Origin: an archaeon
GTDB lineage: Archaea > Nanobdellota > Nanobdellia > Woesearchaeales > ARS49
Direction of reading: 5' to 3'
Assembly (NCBI GenBank): GCA_020051845.1
Contig: JAGVQG010000032.1
Coordinates: forward strand, 1 to 34,293
Length of the DNA stretch: 34,293 nucleotides
A program made the position numbers and the translations under genes. This document shows, piece by piece, positions 16,870 through 23,174 of this stretch. Position 1 is the first letter of the stretch. Each line of letters starts with the position of its first letter. Under the pieces are notes generated by a model. It saw nothing but the letters and a program-made list of their open reading frames with translations. It was not told the origin of the DNA and made no database searches.

Positions 16870-19343
16870 CTCTTCACCTCAGGCTGGAGGTCGACGACTT
16901 CGTACATCGCTCCAAGGAGGCACTGCATGGCCTCCTGCTGGATCAGGCGCTCGCCCACTTCAGGGCCGTGTTCCTTCATCTTCGAGTCCTTGTACTTGTG
17001 GCGGAGCTCGCTGCTCGCTATCTCAAGGAATACGTCGAAGGCACGGGAAGGGTTGTCCTCTATCTTTCCGATGGTATTGCGCAGGAACGAGTGCTGGTAT
17101 TCGAATTCGGGCTGGGTCAGGCGTCTCTTGTAGACATCGGTCATCATCTCGACGAATGATGTCGATATCGCTTCCTTTATCGGACGCAGGGCGACGCCGA
17201 CCTGGTAGTTTATGCCTGTCGGGAAGTGCTTGTCGATGGACGCTTCACCTATGCCCTGGTCAAGGTATTGCTCGCGCAGATTGGTGTGGAGCTTTTTGTT
17301 GTCCTCGATTGGCGTGAATTTCTTCCTCTTGGGCAACCTTGCCCAGCCATTGAAATCATATTCTACGCCCTCGACGTTGTAGTTCGCCTGCCTGTATTTG
17401 GCGAGCACGAACTTCTTTATGTTGTCGAGGACAGGGTCTTTGGTGTCCTTGTCGAAGCGGGTCTGCAGGAATTTCTCGTCATACTTTCCAGGCGAGAGCT
17501 TATCGAACCATGTAGCTATGGCGCCCATGGTTATGCCGCTCGGCATCGAGCCGTCGAACAGGTAGAGGTCGCGCGACATCTGTTCCAGTCTGAACGCCGT
17601 CGGCCTTCTGTGCCATTCAGGGTCAAGTCCTGCGTAGATCAGCTCACTGAATTTCTCAGGTATGTCAGGGCATAGTTCATACGGCTTGAGCAGGTCATAG
17701 TTGGCTGGATCCGATTTGAGCGCTTTCCATGACGCGTAATCCAACTTGCCCCTCTCCTCCTTGCGGTCAGGATAGGGCAGGGTGCCTGTGAGCAGGTAGT
17801 AGAACAGGGTGCTGAGCGCGTAGACGTCTCCTGCCTGGCGTTGCTTCCTGCGCTCGTTCGGGTCTTTCTCCTGGTCGATGAGTATGTCGCGCGGCATGTA
17901 TGCTGGTTTGCCTGCGATGACGCCCAATTTCTGGGCGCATGCGACGCCGAAGTCGACCAGACACGGGAAACCCTGGCTTGTGCTGTAACGCGCGTTGTTA
18001 CCGCAGACATCGCCGTGGCTGAGCCCTTCGCCGTGCACCACCATAAGGCCCTGCAGCAGGTGGTTGTAGGCGAGCGCGAGCTTCTCGACAGGGTTGAACT
18101 GTTTGTTCTTGACGAGCAGGTTGTGCTCATCGAGCATGTCGATGCCGCGTATCAGGTTGAAGAATATCGCGAGGTTGTTGCTTCCGTCGTGGTTTCCGGC
18201 GCCGAGGCGCTTGGCGACGTACTGGGTCTGGCCGACCTTGTTCGCGGCGGCGAGCTCTGTCTCGATGCCGCGCTGGATTTCGGGTTTCGTGCTGGCCGCG
18301 AGCTTCAGGACGCCTTCCTCATTGAGCGGATGGTTGAGGACAGCATCAAGGGATTTCTTCAGCGCCACGTCGATGGCCGGATTGGGCTTGAATATCTCGA
18401 CGGGCAATGGATCCGTCTTGGGCTCGATAGAATACGCGCGCTTGAACGCGTAGTAGAGGCGCAGCATGTTCCACGGGTCAAGATGTTCGCAGATCAGGTC
18501 CGCGGCGTTTCTTGGAGACAGCAGCGCGTTGCGTACCGCCGTATATTTATCATCAGGAGACACCACTCTGTCGACGGGCGGCGCCTGAAGCTTTCTTTCA
18601 TGGACCAGCCTGTCGAATATGCGCTCTACGCCTGCCTGGCTCAGATAGTCGACGAGCTGGGCGGGTTTCAACCGGGGATCGTTCATCGCCGTGAAGAGAA
18701 GCTGACGGACGCCCGAGGGCAGCATGAGAGGAACGTTGATCCTATGCGCCTGGTAGACGGCGCCCATGCCTCCTTGGCCGAGTGCGCGGATTATGTTGTA
18801 GGTCTGGCCATTGCTGAAAGGGAGTATGGCTGGTTCGCCTGTCTTCTTGCTCTGTTCGCGCAACGCAACCACATGTTTCAAGAGGTCCTTGTTGCGCGAA
18901 GTGAACGGAGCATCGAGATAGACTGGCTTCTGGATCTTGACAACGACATCCGCCGGCACATCGGCTGGAAGCAGCACATCAGGTTCGTGGTCTGGTATGA
19001 CCATGTCGTCATCGACGACCACCTCAAGGTCCTGCTTGCGTATCAGCAGGCCCGCTCCTTTCCTGATGTCCTTGACAACCGCATGGCAGATCGTGTTGTG
19101 GTCGACCTGGCCTTCGAATCTGCTGACAGGAGCCACAAGTTCCATGCTCAGCTGTCTTGGGGCAGGGGCTGCTTTGTAGTCTGCCGCGTTGGCGCGGGAT
19201 TCGATCGATCCTTTACGCGCTTCGACACGCCTGCGTGATGGCTTGTACACGCTTGATGGAACAGGACCGCTGAATATGCCGATGATTCCATCTACCAATC
19301 CTTCGAGGAATCCTTTCTCCTGCCTGCGTATTCTGCGCCTCAT
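16866..19343 (-). CDS. Ser/Thr-kinase-like protein with a large insertion in the N-lobe
   Basis: An 825-residue protein. The glycine-rich loop LGQGGMGAVY (about 188-197) is typical of bacterial-style eukaryotic-like kinases. The likely beta-3 lysine, VAKRL, comes only at about 376-380, so roughly 175 residues are inserted where about 15-20 are usual. The catalytic loop HGDVCGNN (443-450) keeps the catalytic Asp and Asn but has Cys where HRDLK kinases have Lys. DFG is intact at 464-466, the APE region reads YMPRD, and GDVYAL (505) matches the GDVWSLG helix. A C-terminal domain of about 230 residues follows. The N-terminus begins with basic residues and a hydrophobic amphipathic helix (GFLEGLVDGIIGIF), suggesting membrane association. 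It heads an operon with two P-loop kinases. Substrates are unknown. Confidence 0.82.
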   Translation of the reverse strand: MRRRIRRQEKGFLEGLVDGIIGIFSGPVPSSVYKPSRRRVEARKGSIESRANAADYKAAPAPRQLSMELVAPVSRFEGQVDHNTICHAVVKDIRKGAGLLIRKQDLEVVVDDDMVIPDHEPDVLLPADVPADVVVKIQKPVYLDAPFTSRNKDLLKHVVALREQSKKTGEPAILPFSNGQTYNIIRALGQGGMGAVYQAHRINVPLMLPSGVRQLLFTAMNDPRLKPAQLVDYLSQAGVERIFDRLVHERKLQAPPVDRVVSPDDKYTAVRNALLSPRNAADLICEHLDPWNMLRLYYAFKRAYSIEPKTDPLPVEIFKPNPAIDVALKKSLDAVLNHPLNEEGVLKLAASTKPEIQRGIETELAAANKVGQTQYVAKRLGAGNHDGSNNLAIFFNLIRGIDMLDEHNLLVKNKQFNPVEKLALAYNHLLQGLMVVHGEGLSHGDVCGNNARYSTSQGFPCLVDFGVACAQKLGVIAGKPAYMPRDILIDQEKDPNERRKQRQAGDVYALSTLFYYLLTGTLPYPDRKEERGKLDYASWKALKSDPANYDLLKPYELCPDIPEKFSELIYAGLDPEWHRRPTAFRLEQMSRDLYLFDGSMPSGITMGAIATWFDKLSPGKYDEKFLQTRFDKDTKDPVLDNIKKFVLAKYRQANYNVEGVEYDFNGWARLPKRKKFTPIEDNKKLHTNLREQYLDQGIGEASIDKHFPTGINYQVGVALRPIKEAISTSFVEMMTDVYKRRLTQPEFEYQHSFLRNTIGKIEDNPSRAFDVFLEIASSELRHKYKDSKMKEHGPEVGERLIQQEAMQCLLGAMYEVVDLQPEVKR

Positions 19344-19384
19344 AGTTCAAACCCCATATTATTAGTCACTCTACAGTGGTCATT

Positions 19385-19394
19385 ATTTATAAAT
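19385..19394 (-). promoter_or_regulatory. Palindromic TATA box, probably for the split kinase operon
   Basis: ATTTATAAAT reads the same on both strands. It is about 46 nt from the kinase start (19343), leaving a leader of about 20 nt with GGGGT ahead of the ATG. For the plus-strand gene it is badly spaced, because that gene has a better box at 19429-19436. Confidence 0.45.
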
Positions 19395-19425
19395 CTTTCG
19401 CCTTTTCGAGATGGAACACGTCCAA

Positions 19426-19447
19426 CCCTTTATAAAGGGCAACGCCC
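19426..19447 (+). promoter_or_regulatory. Perfect 14-bp palindromic TATA element plus inverted repeat
   Basis: CCCTTTATAAAGGG (19426-19439) is a perfect palindrome with a TATA core about 27 nt upstream of the ATG at 19459. It is followed by GGGC-AAC-GCCC (19437-19447). The spacing identifies 19459 as the likely start of the TIM-barrel gene. Confidence 0.55.
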
Positions 19448-19458
19448 TATGTATATCC

Positions 19459-20361
19459 ATGCACCGCATAGGTTTGTGCGACAATCCGTTGACGCGGACC
19501 CAGAAGCTCATTCCCGGCTCCTATTTCCTGTGCCTCCACGGCGGCGTCCTCAACTTCAAGAAGAAGATCAAGAACATGGGCGCGGTCGAACTCCAATTCC
19601 AGCTCTTCGAGGAAGTGCCGAAGGACAGGAAGAAGCTTCTCAGTTATGTGAAGAACGCCAGGGACGCGGGCCTTGATGTGATCGCGCACGCGCCGTTCAT
19701 AGAAGACAGGCACAGCGGCAGGCCATTGGACATGGATTTTGTCTGGGCTGTCGTGCCTGAAAAATACAAGAACGCGCCTGTCATGAAAGTCGGCAGTATC
19801 GCTGTCAACGCAAAGCCTGCGAAGATGTCCGAATACAGACGTTTCCTCGGTCTTCTCGGCTATCTCAAGATTCCTGCCGTCACTGTCCACGTCACGAAGT
19901 CAGGCGCTTTGCTTTCCGCTCCGGAATGGTGGCGCTATCTATCATTCCTGAAAAAGATCAAGACCGTCGCCGACCACAACAAGGTCACTCTCGCCATAGA
20001 GACAGGCGGCATGCTCGACAGGCACATCAAGGACGTTCTTGCACTCGGACTTCACATCAATTTCGACACGGCGCACTACTATCTCGAGATGCGTAAGCAG
20101 GGCAAGACCGCTGCGCAAGCCAACACGCTCGTCATCAAAGCATTCAAGCGTTTCCATGAGGGCATCGCTGTCATGCACATGTCACAGCCAGAGACTGACT
20201 TCGACGCGCACCGCAACCTGCTCGACAAGAAGGGCGCGTTGACTTGCAACGACGCAGTGCTCAAACTCGCACACAAATACGGCGTGCCCCACTACATAAT
20301 CCTTGAGACCATGCCTGACAAAAAAGCTGTAGACCACATCCATAATATTCTTAACTGCTGA
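19459..20361 (+). CDS. TIM-barrel protein of the endonuclease IV / xylose-isomerase-like superfamily
   Basis: About 300 residues from MHRIGLCDNPL. The superfamily fold appears as alternating strands: VELQFQLF, DVIAHAPF, AVTVHV, LAIETGG, INFDTAHYY, AVMHMSQ, then DAHRNLLDKKG and YIILETMP. The Glu, Asp, His and Glu at these strand ends match the metal ligands of AP endonuclease family 2 proteins, which include DNA repair endonuclease IV and sugar epimerases. The reaction here is not determined. The frame extends upstream to an ATG at 19411, but 19459 is preferred because of the TATA element about 27 nt upstream. ThpR follows after 17 nt, suggesting co-transcription. Confidence 0.8.
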   Translation: MHRIGLCDNPLTRTQKLIPGSYFLCLHGGVLNFKKKIKNMGAVELQFQLFEEVPKDRKKLLSYVKNARDAGLDVIAHAPFIEDRHSGRPLDMDFVWAVVPEKYKNAPVMKVGSIAVNAKPAKMSEYRRFLGLLGYLKIPAVTVHVTKSGALLSAPEWWRYLSFLKKIKTVADHNKVTLAIETGGMLDRHIKDVLALGLHINFDTAHYYLEMRKQGKTAAQANTLVIKAFKRFHEGIAVMHMSQPETDFDAHRNLLDKKGALTCNDAVLKLAHKYGVPHYIILETMPDKKAVDHIHNILNC

Positions 20362-20378
20362 ACCTGATTGGACGTTTC

Positions 20379-20921
20379 ATGCGATGTTTCACCGGCGTGG
20401 ACTTGTCGGCCTATTCAAGGCAGTTCAGTGATGTGGCTACAGGACTTTCATACGAACGACTCAGACAGACACAGCGCCACCACATCACACTTGAGTTCTG
20501 GCCTGCCCTGCCTGAAGTTGAGGTGTACAGGCTCGCGAGCGCATTGACACATCTCAACTTCAAGCCATTCACGCTCTCGCTCGACAGGCTGATAGCCATC
20601 CCTGACAAGAAGTCGCCCGAAGTCATCGCGTTGGCGCCAACACGACAAGAGGGGTTCAAGACGATGCAGGACGCATACTGGGAAACCACCGATAGGCTCA
20701 TGCAGGAAGCACCATACCATCACATACACACCATGCTCCGGACCGAACTCTTGCCTCACGTGACTTTGTTGCGCGCGCCGCACATCAACGGTTCTGAGAC
20801 GCACAAGACTCTGCGCAAGACGCGACCTTTGGAGATAATGATAGACAACATCTGCATTTACGGAAGTGATGGAGAAATTGGAACGGAACACTATAAAGAG
20901 ATCGCGCGCAGACGTTTCTGA
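20379..20921 (+). CDS. thpR: RNA 2',3'-cyclic phosphodiesterase (ThpR/LigT, 2H family)
   Basis: A 180-residue protein, the normal length of the family. It hydrolyses 2',3'-cyclic phosphate ends of RNA and in some species joins tRNA half molecules through 2'-5' bonds. Both signature HxT motifs are present: HITLEF (about residue 35) and LPHVTLLR (about 127), placed symmetrically as in 2H phosphoesterases. The N-terminus MRCFTGVDLS matches the family's opening strand (RxFIAIDL). It lies 17 nt after the TIM-barrel gene, and a TATA-like CATAATATT overlaps that gene's last codons, so a second promoter is possible. Confidence 0.9.
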   Translation: MRCFTGVDLSAYSRQFSDVATGLSYERLRQTQRHHITLEFWPALPEVEVYRLASALTHLNFKPFTLSLDRLIAIPDKKSPEVIALAPTRQEGFKTMQDAYWETTDRLMQEAPYHHIHTMLRTELLPHVTLLRAPHINGSETHKTLRKTRPLEIMIDNICIYGSDGEIGTEHYKEIARRRF

Positions 20922-20948
20922 ATTAATCACCACTTCGAGACAAGGCAG

Positions 20949-20957
20949 TTCTAAATA
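20949..20957 (+). promoter_or_regulatory. TATA-like box within an inverted repeat
   Basis: TTCTAAATA is about 27 nt before the ATG at 20980. It is flanked by GTTCT (20948-20952) and AGAAC (20960-20964), a short inverted repeat that may be incidental. Confidence 0.4.
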
Positions 20958-20979
20958 CAAGAACATCTGACATCGGGTC

Positions 20980-21453
20980 ATGGTGAATCTACCCGCCCTC
21001 CAGGCACAACGCCAGCATTACGATTCCAATCTGCAACAGTACGTCAAGGAACATCCTGGAGAGTGGGTGCTTATCGAAGGCGGCACAAGTTCCGAGCTCA
21101 AGGTGAGTTTCTTCAAGACGCGCGCAGAATACTTGCGCACAGTCGATAAATACAAAGGCATGTACGGCCCGACCTACCACGCAGAGCAGATCCCTGTCAG
21201 GACACATCGGTTCAACAAGGACAACAGGACTCTGGAATTCAGGACAGACGAGCACGTCAAGGTATGTCCTAACGACAAGCTCACAAAGCTTGTCACGGAT
21301 GGAGCGATCCTCTCAGTGCCTGACGACAAAGGATCTCGCAAATATGTCGAATGGGCGATATGCCTTGATTGCGGCTACAAGGTCGAGCGCAAACCGACAG
21401 CAGAAGTCATAGGACGTGTCAAGAAGCGGCAGGATAAGATGGTATTCCGCTGA
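20980..21453 (+). CDS. Hypothetical protein with HPGEWVLI motif and C-terminal Cys pair
   Basis: A 157-residue soluble protein. The N-terminal half has the pattern Y-x-x-NL ... HPGEWVLIEGG ... FFKTRAEYL, which resembles a small conserved domain of uncharacterised prokaryotic proteins (DUF5678-like; this is from memory, not a search). The C-terminal half includes VCPNDKL and ICLDCGYKVER, a pair of cysteine sites that could form a zinc ribbon. The basic tail (RVKKRQDKMVFR) may contact nucleic acid. Its own promoter box lies at 20949-20957. It is followed by the ribosomal operon, but the long structured leader there argues for a separate transcript. Function unknown. Confidence 0.65.
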   Translation: MVNLPALQAQRQHYDSNLQQYVKEHPGEWVLIEGGTSSELKVSFFKTRAEYLRTVDKYKGMYGPTYHAEQIPVRTHRFNKDNRTLEFRTDEHVKVCPNDKLTKLVTDGAILSVPDDKGSRKYVEWAICLDCGYKVERKPTAEVIGRVKKRQDKMVFR

Positions 21454-21489
21454 TTCAAAGTCAATCTCGGAATGCCATCGACCGCAACC

Positions 21490-21498
21490 CTTATAAAC
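21490..21498 (+). promoter_or_regulatory. TATA box of the ribosomal operon
   Basis: CTTATAAAC lies about 100 nt upstream of the eS19 start. The predicted transcription start near 21519 falls just before the first leader hairpin. Confidence 0.55.
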
Positions 21499-21521
21499 AA
21501 CCCCTAGTCCCCTGATATTAT

Positions 21522-21573
21522 CTCGACTACGTCGAGTCTGGGCGACAAGTCGTCCAACGTAACCCGCAAGGGT
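21522..21573 (+). promoter_or_regulatory. Structured 5' leader of the eS19 operon (three hairpins)
   Basis: Three consecutive hairpins can form: CTCGAC-TAC-GTCGAG (21522-21536), GGGCGA-CAAG-TCGTCC (21540-21555, one G-U pair) and ACCC-GCAA-GGGT (21562-21573), the last capped by a GNRA tetraloop. The 22 nt between them and the ATG are A-rich and unpaired. Ribosomal protein operons are often controlled by a product binding such a leader; that is inference here. Confidence 0.5.
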
Positions 21574-21595
21574 AAAATCAAGATACAAAAACACA

Positions 21596-22084
21596 ATGGC
21601 ACTACACGATGTTTCGGCTGAGGCGCTTATCGCCAAGACAGCCGTGGCTTTGAAGAAGGATATCAAGCCTCCAGAATGGGCTATCTTCGTCAAGACAGGC
21701 CACACCCGCGAGCGTCCTCCTCTTAATCCTGACTGGTGGTATGTCCGCGCAGCTTCCATGTTGAGGCGCGTCGCCATGATCGGTCCTGTCGGCACCGAGA
21801 AACTGCGAACCTTCTACGGCGGCAGGAAGAACCTCGGTCACGCACCAGAGCACGCTTACAAGGGTTCGGGCAGCGTCATCCGCACCATCCTCCAACAGTT
21901 GGACCAGGCAGGTCTGACTAAGATGGCGGAGAAGAGCCAGCGCAAGGGCCGCGTCGTCACGCCCAAGGGCCAGGCATTACTCTACTTACTTTCGGATCAG
22001 ATAGTGAAGGAAGCAGGTCCCAAGCAGAAGGTCGAGCCTCAGGCGAAACCTAAAGCCAAGCCTGCGGAGAGCGCGTCCAACTGA
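21596..22084 (+). CDS. rps19e: Small ribosomal subunit protein eS19
   Basis: A 162-residue protein, an archaeal/eukaryotic 30S component absent from bacteria. Family blocks are the WAIFVKTGHTRERPP segment, DWWYVRAASMLRRV, GPVGTEKLRTFYGGRKN, GSGSVIRTILQQLDQAG and GRVVTPKGQALL. The last 25 residues (Lys/Pro/Ala-rich) extend beyond the usual end of about 140-150 residues. It opens a tightly packed operon (gap to the next gene 1 nt), in the gene order eS19 - PDCD5 - eL39 - eL31 known from many archaea. Confidence 0.96.
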   Translation: MALHDVSAEALIAKTAVALKKDIKPPEWAIFVKTGHTRERPPLNPDWWYVRAASMLRRVAMIGPVGTEKLRTFYGGRKNLGHAPEHAYKGSGSVIRTILQQLDQAGLTKMAEKSQRKGRVVTPKGQALLYLLSDQIVKEAGPKQKVEPQAKPKAKPAESASN

Positions 22085-22085
22085 T

Positions 22086-22388
22086 ATGGACGAGCTCGAC
22101 GGGTTGCGACAAAACAGGATTGCTCGACTGCAACAAAAGCAGGAAGAGGAGCAGCAACTCGCGAAGCAGATTCAACAGCTCGAAGACATGGTGCGTCCGG
22201 CTATGAGCAAGGACGCGCTCGTGCGATTCGGCAACCTCAAGGCAGGTCATCCGGAGAAGGCCATAAAGGCGCTTGTCGCCATGGCACAACTGGTCGGCAA
22301 GGGTCGGAGCATCGATGACGCGCTTTTGCGCGAAATCCTTGTGCGGCTCGAACCGCCGCAGAGGGAAATCAAGATCAGAAGAGTTTGA
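22086..22388 (+). CDS. PDCD5/TFAR19-family DNA-binding protein
   Basis: A 100-residue protein. It begins with a long charged, Gln-rich helix (LRQNRIARLQQKQEEEQQ) and then the three-helix core, with ARPMS-like LEDMVRPAMSKDALVRFGNL, followed by PEKAIKALVAMAQLVGKG and a C-terminal basic end REIKIRRV. Archaeal members bind double-stranded DNA; the human homologue PDCD5 acts in apoptosis and chaperonin contacts. The cellular role in archaea is unclear. It lies between eS19 and eL39 with gaps of 1 and 2 nt, so its synthesis is coupled to ribosome production. Confidence 0.92.
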   Translation: MDELDGLRQNRIARLQQKQEEEQQLAKQIQQLEDMVRPAMSKDALVRFGNLKAGHPEKAIKALVAMAQLVGKGRSIDDALLREILVRLEPPQREIKIRRV

Positions 22389-22390
22389 GA

Positions 22391-22564
22391 ATGGCAAGGT
22401 ACAAGGCAACGGCAAGGAAGAAGAGACTGACCAAGGCAGGTCGCCAGACAAGATGGGCGCCTTTCTGGACAGTCCCGAAGATCTACGGCAAAGGCCGCAG
22501 GGTCCATCCTGGCAGGCACACGACTGTCAAGCGTAACTGGCGCCGAACCAAGCTTAAGGTCTGA
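22391..22564 (+). CDS. rpl39e: Large ribosomal subunit protein eL39
   Basis: A 57-residue, very basic protein: MARYKATARKKRLTKAGRQ, then TRWAPFWTVPKI and the terminal RNWRRTKLKV, which is the family's invariant ending. eL39 lines the peptide exit tunnel of the 50S subunit. It is slightly longer than usual (about 51 residues) because of a short insertion (YGKGRRVHPG) between the Trp block and the C-terminus. Gaps of 2 nt separate it from PDCD5 and eL31. It is short enough to be missed by automated gene calling. Confidence 0.95.
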   Translation: MARYKATARKKRLTKAGRQTRWAPFWTVPKIYGKGRRVHPGRHTTVKRNWRRTKLKV

Positions 22565-22566
22565 AA

Positions 22567-23100
22567 ATGGCAGAACTCACAAGGACGTACATAATTCCGT
22601 TGAGGAAGGCGTGGCTCAAGACGCAGCGCTACAAGCGTGCGCCCAAGGCCGCCCGTACTGTCGCCGCTTTCATCACGCGCCACATGAAGTCTGAAGATGT
22701 GCGCATCACGCCAGAGCTCAATCACGCGTTGTGGCAGCACGGCATCAAGAATCCTCCTCACAAGATCAAGGTCGACACGAAGAAGGACGACAAGGGCGTA
22801 TGCATCGTTACTTTGCACGGTATGCCTTTCCCTGTCAAGAAGGAGGCCAAGAAGGAAGGTGGCGGACTTATGGACAAGGTCAAGGGAATGGCCGGCGTCA
22901 AGGACAGCAAGCCAAAGGCCGAGACAAAGAAGGAAGAGAAGCCTGTCGAAGCGCAAGTCGTAAAGAGCGAGAAGAAGGAAGCACCTAAGACAGAATCAAA
23001 GCCAGCGCAACCTAAGCCTGTTCAACCAGCAGCTCCAAAGCCCGAACCTAAGAAGGAAGAGCCGAAGAAAGACGCTTCTCCTTTGCGTCTCAACAAATAA
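22567..23100 (+). CDS. rpl31e: Large ribosomal subunit protein eL31 with long Lys/Glu/Pro extension
   Basis: Residues 1-88 match eL31: LTRTYIIPLRKAWL, RAPKAARTVAAFITRHMK, then ITPELNHALWQHGIKNPPHKIKV. This protein sits on the 50S surface near the exit tunnel in archaea and eukaryotes. Residues about 92-177 form a low-complexity, probably disordered tail of Lys, Glu, Pro and Ala (for example EEKPVEAQVVKSEKKEAP) that doubles the protein's usual length of about 85-95 residues. eIF6 and L18a, which often follow in this archaeal operon, are not here. The operon ends after this gene. Confidence 0.93.
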   Translation: MAELTRTYIIPLRKAWLKTQRYKRAPKAARTVAAFITRHMKSEDVRITPELNHALWQHGIKNPPHKIKVDTKKDDKGVCIVTLHGMPFPVKKEAKKEGGGLMDKVKGMAGVKDSKPKAETKKEEKPVEAQVVKSEKKEAPKTESKPAQPKPVQPAAPKPEPKKEEPKKDASPLRLNK

Positions 23101-23143
23101 TTCAATATTCTATACCTGTTGTTTTCCGCGACGCCCAGACAAC

Positions 23144-23152
23144 CTTTAAATA
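23144..23152 (+). promoter_or_regulatory. TATA box of the 608-residue TIM-barrel gene
   Basis: CTTTAAATA is about 27 nt upstream of the ATG at 23175, so this gene is transcribed separately from the ribosomal operon. Confidence 0.6.
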
Positions 23153-23174
23153 GCTGGCTGTTAATAAAGAGTCC

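Noticed and set aside
17841-19238. Long open frame on the plus strand opposite the split kinase.
   Set aside because: It is the antisense of a gene with clear kinase motifs and has no domain or promoter of its own.
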